Source: JAABRU01 sp050180235 (GTDB lineage Bacteria > Desulfobacterota > Desulfobacteria > Desulfobacterales > Desulfococcaceae). From it: a stretch of DNA of 11,255 bases. Every line of letters begins with the position of its first letter. Position 1 is the stretch's first letter. Location of the stretch: positions 1 to 11,255 of the forward strand of contig JBFXEJ010000155.1 in the NCBI GenBank assembly GCA_050180235.1. Direction: 5' to 3'. The translations under genes and the position numbers were made by a program. Of this stretch, positions 1 through 5,672 are shown piece by piece. The notes under the pieces are model-generated. The model did no database searches. It worked only from the letters and a program-made list of their open reading frames with translations, and had not been told where the DNA came from.

Positions 1-34
1 TTTCTGACACATCATATATTTTCTTTTTCGGCAT
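1..34 (-). CDS. 5' end of an unidentified protein, cut by the window edge
   Basis: Only the first 11 codons are inside the window; they read MPKKKIYDVSE and then run off the left edge. The start is supported by an AAAAGGAG ribosome binding site (about 43-50) eight bases upstream of the ATG at 32-34. A second in-frame ATG at 38-40 lies only two bases from the Shine-Dalgarno sequence and is less likely. A well-spaced sigma-70-type promoter sits at 83-111. The lysine-rich start gives no functional clue and the product is unknown. The gene follows the aminotransferase on the same strand but is separated from it by a terminator hairpin, so it is probably a separate transcription unit. Confidence 0.6.
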   Translation of the reverse strand, partial: MPKKKIYDVSE

Positions 35-82
35 TTTCATTTCTCCTTTTAAAAAAAATATCATAATGAAATTATCCATCAT

Positions 83-111
83 ATTATAGCACATTTTTTA
101 TATAATTTCAA
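83..111 (-). promoter_or_regulatory. Sigma-70-type promoter for the left-edge gene
   Basis: Read on the minus strand, a -35 box TTGAAA (106-111) is followed after exactly 17 bases by a perfect -10 box TATAAT (83-88). The -10 box is 48 bases upstream of the predicted ATG. The TTG of the -35 box is also the inner end of a degenerate Family I repeat terminus (109-124). Confidence 0.65.
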
Positions 112-127
112 TAGCGAATCGGTATAA
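90..127 (-). repeat. Relic terminus of a Family I short mobile element
   Basis: Positions 109-124 match the terminal inverted repeat of the three full copies with two substitutions; the minus strand reads TACCGATTCGCTATTG against TACCAATTCGCCATTG in the copy at 5673. Partial similarity to the inner left end of the element continues to about position 90. The flank at 125-127 (TAA, TTA on the minus strand) fits the TNA target seen elsewhere. No matching right end is visible, so this is a decayed or solo end. Its inner part now overlaps the promoter of the left-edge gene. Confidence 0.5.
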
Positions 128-189
128 AGGCAGTTGTCAGGGGCAGACCTTCGACTGCACCAATATAAGTACGTTTCCATATATTTTCA

Positions 190-321
190 TACCAATTCAC
201 CATTGGTTTGATCCAAATATTGTCAGTTCCGCAGTTCCGTGTGTGCAAAAAACCGCGCCGCCTAATTTTTGCACTCCTCCGGATCAGTCCGGGACAGTAT
301 CAGGTCAATGGAGAATTGGTA
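190..321 (+). mobile_element. Family I MITE-like element, copy 1 (132 bp)
   Basis: The element runs from TACCAATTCACCATTG to the imperfect inverted copy CAATGGAGAATTGGTA and is flanked by direct TCA duplications at 187-189 and 322-324. Inside is a 9-bp inverted repeat GTGCAAAAA (243-251) / TTTTTGCAC (266-274). It has no coding capacity of its own. It sits inside the Family II element, and the uninterrupted copy at 7639-7742 confirms its exact ends. It is the most divergent of the three copies, mainly in the right third. Confidence 0.85.
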
Positions 322-339
322 TCAGAAATAAATTTTCCT

Positions 340-372
340 AAAAACCGGATTTTTCGTAAAAATCCGGTTTTT
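340..372. terminator. Bidirectional terminator hairpin in Family II copy A
   Basis: A perfect 15-bp stem AAAAACCGGATTTTT (340-354) / AAAAATCCGGTTTTT (358-372) has a 3-base CGT loop, a GC core and T-runs on both sides, so it can act as a Rho-independent terminator on either strand. It lies 70 bp beyond the aminotransferase stop codon and probably ends that transcript. Confidence 0.75.
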
Positions 373-444
373 TTAATACACGAAAATTTTCGGTTGGGTA
401 CTTATTACACACATTCTCAAAAAAACAGCACTGCAAGAACTGAT

Positions 445-1656
445 TCACTGTATATTTTTCTGATCCATCTCGGAAAGCACCTTGCGCATCTGGCGCAGGG
501 CCTGACGGATGCGGTGTTCATTTTCCACCAGAGCCAGCCGGAGATACCCTTCTCCCTCCTGACCGAAACCAATGCCGGGCGCAACCGCAACATTGGCTTT
601 TTCCAGCATCTGAATGGCAAATTCCATGGATCCCATCTGGCAGTAAGGTTCCGGTATCTTCACCCAGACAAACATTCCTGCTCCGGGTTTGTTCACCTCC
701 CAGCCCATCTGCTCCAGTCCTTTGCACATCACATCCCTGCGGCTCTGGTAGATTTCCACCTGACGGCCAACGTCATCTTCGCAGTCTCTGAGCGCAATGA
801 TTCCGGCTATCTGAATGGGCGAAAAAACACCGTAATCGTAATATCCCTTGATTTTTCCCAGCCCCTGAATCAGTTTTTTGTTGCCCACGCAGTAACCCAG
901 ACGCCATCCGGCCATATTGTAGGATTTGGAAAAAGAGCCGAATTCCACGCCCACCTCACGGCTTCCCTCCACTTCCATAAAACTCGGAGCCTTGTATCCG
1001 TCAAAGGTAATCCGTGAATACGCGAAATCATGGAGAATGATAAACCCGTATTTTCTGGCCATTGCCACAGCCTGCTCAAAAATCTCTTTTTGGGCAAGCA
1101 TGCCGGTGGGATTGTGCGGATAATTCAGCACCAGCACTTTGGGCCGGGGATACAGGGATTCGCACATATCAGCCACGCGTTTGAGAAAGGTTTCATGGGG
1201 CGCAATGGGAATGCGGATGACATTGCCTCCCGCAATGGTGGCCGAATAAATATGAATGGGAAAAGCCGGAGCCGGAACCAGCACTGTATCGCCAGGGCCG
1301 ACAATCGCGAGACAGAGATGGGAAATTCCCTCTTTGGAGCCGATGGTGCAGATAACTTCTGAATCCATATCCAGTTCCACACCAAAATCCTGCTGATAAT
1401 ATTTGGCAATCTCCCGCTTGAGATTCTTCATTCCTGAAGCTGCGGGATAGCGGTGGCTTTTGGGATCACGGGCCACTTCGCAGAGCTTTTCCACAATGGG
1501 TTCAGGTGTGGGATCTGCGGGGTTTCCCATTCCCAGATCAATGACATCATCGCCTTGCAGCCGCTTTTCGCTTCTTTTATGATTGATCATCCCGAAAAGA
1601 TAGGGGGGCAACTGCTCCATTCTCCGGGCATACTGTATTTCAAACTCCTTTTCCAT
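445..1656 (-). CDS. alaC: AlaC-type class I aminotransferase (glutamate-pyruvate)
   Basis: This 403-residue PLP-dependent fold-type I aminotransferase would interconvert alanine and pyruvate with glutamate and 2-oxoglutarate in the cytoplasm. The sequence closely follows E. coli AlaC: LPPYLF near residue 16, MGNP (43-46), TIGSKEG (104-110), PAPAFPIHIY (128-137), NPTG (182-185), HD (209-210), the PLP-binding lysine 244 in SFSKSYNMAGWRLGY, and the carboxylate-binding arginine 373 in YLRLALVEN. Length is normal for the family. The ATG at 1656 has a GGGAG ribosome binding site seven bases upstream. It is a single-gene unit followed by a hairpin terminator at 340-372. LL-diaminopimelate aminotransferases are related, so activity on that substrate cannot be excluded from sequence alone. 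Confidence 0.88.
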   Translation of the reverse strand: MEKEFEIQYARRMEQLPPYLFGMINHKRSEKRLQGDDVIDLGMGNPADPTPEPIVEKLCEVARDPKSHRYPAASGMKNLKREIAKYYQQDFGVELDMDSEVICTIGSKEGISHLCLAIVGPGDTVLVPAPAFPIHIYSATIAGGNVIRIPIAPHETFLKRVADMCESLYPRPKVLVLNYPHNPTGMLAQKEIFEQAVAMARKYGFIILHDFAYSRITFDGYKAPSFMEVEGSREVGVEFGSFSKSYNMAGWRLGYCVGNKKLIQGLGKIKGYYDYGVFSPIQIAGIIALRDCEDDVGRQVEIYQSRRDVMCKGLEQMGWEVNKPGAGMFVWVKIPEPYCQMGSMEFAIQMLEKANVAVAPGIGFGQEGEGYLRLALVENEHRIRQALRQMRKVLSEMDQKNIQ

Positions 1657-1701
1657 CTCATTCTCCCTTTTTAATTACAATTTATCGGTCTTATAATATA
1701 A

Positions 1702-1714
1702 AATACAGTGTATT
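1702..1714. promoter_or_regulatory. 13-bp palindrome upstream of the aminotransferase gene
   Basis: AATACA-G-TGTATT is a perfect odd-centred palindrome about 45 bp upstream of the aminotransferase start, in an AT-rich stretch where its promoter should lie. It could be an operator half-site pair. No confident -35/-10 pair was found here, so this is only suggestive. Confidence 0.25.
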
Positions 1715-1793
1715 GTTTCTGAAATTGCAGGTCTGTCTAATGTGAGCGAACCCAACATCAACAAAGATGCGTGTCAGATCCATCCACTATTTA

Positions 1794-1916
1794 GGTGATT
1801 TCCAAATATAAATGTACCAGTCTGAAGGAGTCACAAACTGAAAGTTTGTGACTTTTCAGACACTGACAAACTTTCAGGTTGGCACTCCTTTGGTATTTTC
1901 TTTTCAGGAAATGGCC
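1794..1916. mobile_element. Family III MITE-like element, copy 1 (123 bp)
   Basis: It starts with GGTGATTTCC and ends with GGAAATGGCC, nearly its reverse complement, and is flanked by TTA at 1791-1793 and 1917-1919. Inside, a perfect 11-bp stem AGTCACAAACT (1829-1839) / AGTTTGTGACT (1843-1853) is extended by GTCTGAA/TTCAGAC arms, so most of the element can fold on itself. The second copy is at 5515-5614. It has no coding capacity. The right-hand TTA is also the stop codon of the neighbouring minus-strand gene. Confidence 0.7.
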
Positions 1917-2420
1917 TTAAAAATTTGCCACAATTTTATCCAAAAACATTTTTCTGCCTTTACATCCCACTTCTCTGGGATATAGCCGATCTTCAACTTG
2001 ACAACGATGCCAAGAAAAATACACTATCTTTTGTATTAATTGTATTGAAGTGATAGGTAAATGATTAGCAAATCTGTTTTTATATTCATCAATCCTTGAA
2101 TATACATTTTCTTCTTTAGTTTCATTTTGCTGTTTACCAATTTCGGACTGAATGAATTTTATAATTCTTCTATCATATATCATCTTTATATCATTTAATA
2201 TATCTTCATCTTTAAGTGCTTCTCCATTTACACAGATAAAATAATCCCCATTATACAGCCACTTAGTATTATCTTTAGATATTCGTGCTTCTTTGTTTCC
2301 CTTGCTAAATGAGAATGTGTAGTTACCAAAAGTTCTGGTAATATTATCTGGAATTTCCAAAACCTTTGTTGGATTATTAGTATCAAAGCGTGGAAAGTCT
2401 TTTGTTGAATCAATAGCCAT
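1917..2420 (-). CDS. AT-rich orphan protein of 167 residues, function unknown
   Basis: I do not recognise this protein. It is soluble-looking, with no signal peptide or membrane segment, and rich in Lys, Asn, Ile and Asp. A charged middle region (about residues 85-110, with IKFIQSEIGKQQNE) may be helical. Near the C-terminus are SWHRCQVEDRLYP and a basic CKGRK segment containing the only other cysteine after position 100. The start is well supported: GAGAGG lies six bases before the ATG at 2420. Base composition is clearly more AT-rich than the flanking genes, and both borders are repeats or inverted repeats, which together suggest horizontal acquisition (inference). The stop codon coincides with the target duplication of a Family III element. 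Confidence 0.65.
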   Translation of the reverse strand: MAIDSTKDFPRFDTNNPTKVLEIPDNITRTFGNYTFSFSKGNKEARISKDNTKWLYNGDYFICVNGEALKDEDILNDIKMIYDRRIIKFIQSEIGKQQNETKEENVYSRIDEYKNRFANHLPITSIQLIQKIVYFSWHRCQVEDRLYPREVGCKGRKMFLDKIVANF

Positions 2421-2525
2421 ATCATACCTCTCTACAGTGAAAAATTTTAGCCTATTATCACAAAAATTTTAACTGAAATAATGCAATAACTCCGTTCAAA
2501 GTGGTACGGTCGGATATTATGTTAT

Positions 2526-2574
2526 AAGTTGTCAGGTAAATATTTGACTCTTGAACACCGATATCTGACAAGTT
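2526..2574. terminator. Inverted repeat just after the phosphoesterase gene, possible terminator
   Basis: AAGTTGTCAG (2526-2535) and CTGACAAGTT (2565-2574) pair at 9 of 10 positions across a 29-base loop, starting two bases beyond the phosphoesterase stop codon. The large loop and weak T-run make it a poor classical terminator. It could instead be the termini of another short repeat. Confidence 0.3.
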
Positions 2575-2575
2575 T

Positions 2576-3313
2576 TCAAATTCCCTCAAACAGACGCGCT
2601 GCCAGAAATTCCGGCAGCCCGGCTGCCATGATTTTTTCCGCAGCCCCTGCAATATCATAGGGAACCCGGCGGAACAGTACGGTTTTGCGTTCTGTGTCAT
2701 AAATTATATAGGATGCGCCGGGGTTTCCGTCCCTGGGCTGTCCCACACTGCCGCAGTTGACAATAATCCGATCCGAGCCTCCTGCATACATCAGGGATCG
2801 ATCCTCAGGACTTTCAAAGCGGATGCTCAGTTTTCCTCTGGAAATCAGTTGGGGCACATGGCTGTGTCCGATAAAGAGAATCTTTTCCTGTGTCCGGGAA
2901 AATGCTCTTCGTGCCTGATCTGTGTTCATCACATACCGCCATTCCATCGGAGCCCAGGGTGCGGCATGGGCAAAAATCATATGCTCCTTTTTCAGCAAAG
3001 GCCCCAGGGATCGCAAAAAACTCCTGTTTTCCTCTGAAAGTCTTCTGCGTGTCCAAAGAATTGCACGGGCTGCCTCCCTGTTCATATTATATACCGGACC
3101 ATCGTGTCTGGCAATTTCATCATGATTTCCCAGCACGCATTCCAGCCCCGGAAGAGAGAGAATGCGCCGGATGCAGAGATTGGGATTTGGGCCGTAACCC
3201 ACAATATCTCCCAGACAGATGTAGCGGTCAATGCGGAATCCTGCGGCATCCGCAATAACGGCTTCCAGTGCATCCATATTGCTGTGTATATCGGAAAAGA
3301 TTGCCAGTCTCAT
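2576..3313 (-). CDS. Calcineurin-like metallophosphoesterase (YfcE/MJ0936-like)
   Basis: This 245-residue cytoplasmic phosphoesterase has a complete two-metal site: DIH (D8, H10), GD (D36) in GDIVGYGPNP, GNHD (N63, H64), H116 in FAHAAP, and GHSHVP (H150, H152), followed by NCGSVGQPRDGNP (186-198). This pattern fits the YfcE/MJ0936-type branch of metallophosphatases; the physiological substrate cannot be read from sequence. I place the start at the ATG at 3311-3313, because family members begin with a strand leading straight into DIHSN. An upstream in-frame ATG at 3334 would add MENWYKT, all encoded by the terminus of the Family I element and its TTA duplication. There is no good Shine-Dalgarno sequence at either start. 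It is the last gene of the SPL-EI24-phosphoesterase cluster. Confidence 0.85.
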   Translation of the reverse strand: MRLAIFSDIHSNMDALEAVIADAAGFRIDRYICLGDIVGYGPNPNLCIRRILSLPGLECVLGNHDEIARHDGPVYNMNREAARAILWTRRRLSEENRSFLRSLGPLLKKEHMIFAHAAPWAPMEWRYVMNTDQARRAFSRTQEKILFIGHSHVPQLISRGKLSIRFESPEDRSLMYAGGSDRIIVNCGSVGQPRDGNPGASYIIYDTERKTVLFRRVPYDIAGAAEKIMAAGLPEFLAARLFEGI

Positions 3314-3320
3314 GGTTTTA

Positions 3321-3460
3321 TACCAATTCTCCATTGATTTGATACAATACCGTCAGTTTTTCCGCTGCTGGGCGTGCGTGTGCAAAAAACCGCTCCGCTC
3401 AATTTTTGCACTCCTCCGGATTTGCATTCCGCATTATATAAAACCAATGGAGAATCGGTA
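3321..3460 (+). mobile_element. Family I MITE-like element, copy 2 (140 bp)
   Basis: The ends are TACCAATTCTCCATTG and CAATGGAGAATCGGTA, flanked by direct TTA duplications at 3318-3320 and 3461-3463. The inner hairpin GTGCAAAAA (3380-3388) / TTTTTGCAC (3403-3411) is conserved. It is the longest copy, with a 16-bp segment between two TTTGCA repeats that is missing in copy 3. It fills most of the gap between the EI24 and phosphoesterase genes. Confidence 0.85.
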
Positions 3461-3483
3461 TTACATGAAATAAATGGAAAAAT

Positions 3484-4254
3484 TCACAGTTTTTTCAGCA
3501 CAGAATCTTCCGGATGGATTTTTTCCAAAGTTGCAATGGTGGCCGCAACGGTTCCGCAGGTCGGAGCAATGAACCATCCCAGTACCGGAATCATCAGAAT
3601 GGCTGTAAATCCCATTCCCACACCGATGATACGGGAACGGTTTTCTTTGGAATACGTAATGCGTTTAGCCACAGGCCAGCGTTTCCGTTCCAGTGTATAA
3701 TCTGACATGCTGAATCCGTTGTAAAAAGACTGGATCAGAAAAATCAGGGCAAAGGACAGAAGCGAGCCGATCAGCGGTATAATCATCAGCATCCAGGCGA
3801 TGAGGACAAAAATAACCATCCGCAGCAGATTTCTCAGGTTGATGACAATACTCCGGAGAATATCCTGCAGAATATGTTTCAGGTTCAGGGGAAGCGAAGG
3901 CCGACCGTATATCCTGCACTCGGTGATTTCAGAAACATAACTCAGCACCGGGCTGAAAAGAATCAGAATCACAGGCTGCAGGGTGACATATCCTGTAAGC
4001 AGAAACAAAATCCAAAGCAGCATATGCGTAAGAAATACAACTGTATCCCTTTTCAGAAAAGCAGGAATCCAGTTTTGGGTGACATACGCGGACAAATCAG
4101 GCATCCAGATGCTGCCCGCCCATACCAGCAGCAGGAGATAGCCGAAACTCATAAATCCCGGAATCAGCATCCAGGGCCAGAGTTTATGACTGATAATCAC
4201 GCGTCTGGCTTTGCCATAGGCACGCAGACCTGCAAACAGTTCTTTCAGAAACAT
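3484..4254 (-). CDS. EI24/CysZ-like integral membrane protein
   Basis: This 256-residue protein resembles the EI24 family (which includes CysZ, about 250 residues in E. coli). Hydrophobic stretches lie at about 26-50, 72-108, 143-176 and 208-232, with the typical SPVLSYVSEITE after the second block and FYNGFSMSDYTLERKR (177-192) before a basic loop. CysZ members take part in sulfate uptake, but many EI24 proteins have no assigned role and no sulfate-assimilation genes are nearby, so transport of sulfate is not claimed. I chose the ATG at 4254 (MFLKELF) because AAGGA lies five bases upstream. The longer reading from 4302 would translate a dispersed repeat (4288-4311). Its neighbour downstream is the phosphoesterase, now separated by an inserted element. 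Confidence 0.75.
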   Translation of the reverse strand: MFLKELFAGLRAYGKARRVIISHKLWPWMLIPGFMSFGYLLLLVWAGSIWMPDLSAYVTQNWIPAFLKRDTVVFLTHMLLWILFLLTGYVTLQPVILILFSPVLSYVSEITECRIYGRPSLPLNLKHILQDILRSIVINLRNLLRMVIFVLIAWMLMIIPLIGSLLSFALIFLIQSFYNGFSMSDYTLERKRWPVAKRITYSKENRSRIIGVGMGFTAILMIPVLGWFIAPTCGTVAATIATLEKIHPEDSVLKKL

Positions 4255-4287
4255 GGAAATCCTTAGCTGAAAATATTCTTTCAGTCT

Positions 4288-4311
4288 GCCGCAAAGACGC
4301 AAAGTTTCAAA
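4288..4311 (+). repeat. Dispersed CAAAGAC-type repeat fragment upstream of the EI24 gene
   Basis: This segment begins GCCGCAAAGACGCA and matches the reverse complement of 5624-5647 (beginning GCCACAAAGACACA) with three differences over 24 bases. It lies 34 bp upstream of the EI24 start codon. Confidence 0.5.
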
Positions 4312-4334
4312 AAGGAGTTTGAATTTTACAGCAT

Positions 4335-4369
4335 CAAAAACTGAATTTTTTCAAAAAATTCAGTTTTTG
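4335..4369. terminator. 17-bp hairpin overlapping the SPL-like stop codon
   Basis: CAAAAACTGAATTTTTT (4335-4351) and AAAAAATTCAGTTTTTG (4353-4369) are perfect reverse complements around one base. On the minus strand the stem starts within the last codons (Asn-Lys-Asn-stop) of the SPL-like gene and includes its TGA. The T-rich arms suggest a terminator, although the GC content is low and some read-through into the EI24 gene is possible. Confidence 0.55.
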
Positions 4370-5460
4370 TTCAAACCGCAATGCTGCACTGCACTCTGAT
4401 CCAGCATTTGTGCAAGCCCGCCTTTCTCATCAGGAACAAATCCTGTGGATTTGCGCCAGACTTCCTCATCTTCCATGCAGAAATACACCGTCACCTGCGG
4501 GGCAATCTCCCGTATCCGGGAAACAAGCCTTTGGTACAGAGCAATGCGCAGGGGTTTGAAATACCGCATTTTTGCATCAATCCCTGTGATAAACTCGCCA
4601 AAAACAATTTTGGAATCCGGAAAACGCTTTCGGACAATGCTTTTCAAATCCGGCATAAAGCGGAAGGTTCCCAGGCTGATCCACAGCACATTTTCCGGAG
4701 ATATATGGCTGAAAATCTGCTCGACAACCTTTTCATATTCCGGTTCACATCCCTCATAAACAATCATGGGATCAAAATGAAAAGCCAGCGGATAACCCCA
4801 GGATTCACACCGGGCAGCAGCTTTCAGCCGCGCGGACAGCGAAGCTGTGCCTCTTTCATTGGCACGGATTACGGTTTCTGTGTTCACTGACCAGGCCACT
4901 GCGGTTTTGCGATTATGATCCAGTTTTTTCAGGGTATCCACATTCACGGTCTTAGTTTTGAGTTCCAGCATGATATGCGACTGCGCGGCAAATTTGGGAA
5001 CCAGCACCTGTGAAAGATCTGTCCACATATCCCAAATCAGGCTGTCGGTAAATTCACCGGTTCCGATTCTCCGCACTTCTTTTTGTGCAAATGCCGCATC
5101 CAGTTCCGTTATCATATCTTCATGATTGACAAAATACTGCAGAACCGGCGGATGAAAATAGGATTGCAGAATGCAGTAAGCGCAGTCCATAGTGCAGAAA
5201 GTTCCCACATGTAGAATCATGTATCCGCAGCAGGTATAATGCCGGGTTCCGGGACATTTGCGGACAAAGGCCCCTTTGTTCCGGGTGAGGAAAAGAACCT
5301 CTTTTCCCTTTTGCACCGGATCAGGCGAATCCATTACGCATTCATACACTTCCCGCGAATCATCCACCATGCGCACAGGCAGATCAAGGCGGGAAAGAAT
5401 TGAACGGGTTTGGGGAAAATCCGCGACACTGCGATCAGCAAATATTTGTGATAAGGACAA
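4360..5460 (-). CDS. Spore-photoproduct-lyase-like radical SAM protein
   Basis: This radical SAM enzyme belongs to the spore photoproduct lyase (SPL) family. Its Fe-S cluster motif CTMDCAYC (CX3CX2C) follows CCGYMILHVG and precedes ILQSYF, as in SplB. Later family blocks are visible: LELKTKTVNVDTL, AVAWSVNTE, GYPLAFHFDPM and ISLGTFRFMPDL. The proton-relay cysteine that follows the cluster in B. subtilis SplB (Cys141) appears to be glutamate here (in RIGTGEFTD), so classical spore photoproduct repair is doubtful and the substrate is unknown. I prefer the TTG start at 5458-5460, which has GGAGG six bases upstream and gives 366 residues. The longer GTG start at 5502 has no Shine-Dalgarno sequence and would add 14 residues translated from a dispersed repeat. 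Confidence 0.8.
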   Translation of the reverse strand: MSLSQIFADRSVADFPQTRSILSRLDLPVRMVDDSREVYECVMDSPDPVQKGKEVLFLTRNKGAFVRKCPGTRHYTCCGYMILHVGTFCTMDCAYCILQSYFHPPVLQYFVNHEDMITELDAAFAQKEVRRIGTGEFTDSLIWDMWTDLSQVLVPKFAAQSHIMLELKTKTVNVDTLKKLDHNRKTAVAWSVNTETVIRANERGTASLSARLKAAARCESWGYPLAFHFDPMIVYEGCEPEYEKVVEQIFSHISPENVLWISLGTFRFMPDLKSIVRKRFPDSKIVFGEFITGIDAKMRYFKPLRIALYQRLVSRIREIAPQVTVYFCMEDEEVWRKSTGFVPDEKGGLAQMLDQSAVQHCGLNKN

Positions 5461-5466
5461 AATAGG

Positions 5467-5471
5467 CCTCC
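5467..5471 (-). promoter_or_regulatory. Ribosome binding site that decides the TTG start of the SPL-like gene
   Basis: On the minus strand GGAGG is followed by CCTATT and then TTG, giving ideal six-base spacing. This supports a TTG start at 5460 over the upstream GTG at 5502. Confidence 0.55.
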
Positions 5472-5647
5472 GCCACAAAGACACAGCATCCGTAAATTTC
5501 ACTAAAATTCTTTAGGTGATTTATGAAAATAAATATCCCATTTCAGTTCACAGGCACAGGGCAAAAGCTGGAAGCTTGTGATACTTTTCTGGTATATTTT
5601 TTCTGGAAATCACCTTACGTGTCTTTGCAACTTTGTGTCTTTGTGGC
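5472..5647. repeat. Perfect 14-bp inverted repeat enclosing a nested element
   Basis: GCCACAAAGACACA (5472-5485) and TGTGTCTTTGTGGC (5634-5647) are exact reverse complements. The Family III element 5515-5614 lies between them with its TTA duplication; removing it would leave a 73-bp unit. The left arm touches the ribosome binding site of the SPL-like gene. A related fragment is at 4288-4311. Confidence 0.55.
5515..5614. mobile_element. Family III MITE-like element, copy 2 (100 bp)
   Basis: It starts GGTGATTT and ends AAATCACC, flanked by TTA at 5512-5514 and 5615-5617. The right tip GGAAATCACC matches the left tip of copy 1 (GGTGATTTCC) perfectly in inverted form. The central segment (AAGCTGGAAGCTTGTG) corresponds to the longer hairpin of copy 1 and is eroded. 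There is no coding capacity. Confidence 0.7.
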
Positions 5648-5672
5648 AAAAAAATATATGGTGCTGCTCTTA

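Larger units (their letters stand above)
166..404. mobile_element. Family II TA-flanked element, copy A, interrupted by Family I copy 1
   Basis: The outer parts (166-189 and 325-404) match, in inverted orientation, the uninterrupted repeat at 7639-7742. Removing the Family I insertion and one TCA duplication (135 bp) leaves 104 bp, exactly the length of the other copy. The tips are inverted repeats (TAAGTAC ... GTACTTA) with TA at each extremity, as left by Tc1/mariner- or IS630-type transposition; that family assignment is inference. The core holds a 15-bp perfect hairpin. Confidence 0.75.

Noticed and set aside
128..165. GC-richer stretch with CAGGGGCAGACC near the left edge
   Set aside because: It resembles a fragment of a dispersed repeat, but no second copy or structure occurs in this window, so it is not called.
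208..1017. A 269-codon plus-strand frame
   Set aside because: It begins inside the Family I element and continues antisense to the aminotransferase gene; nothing supports translation.
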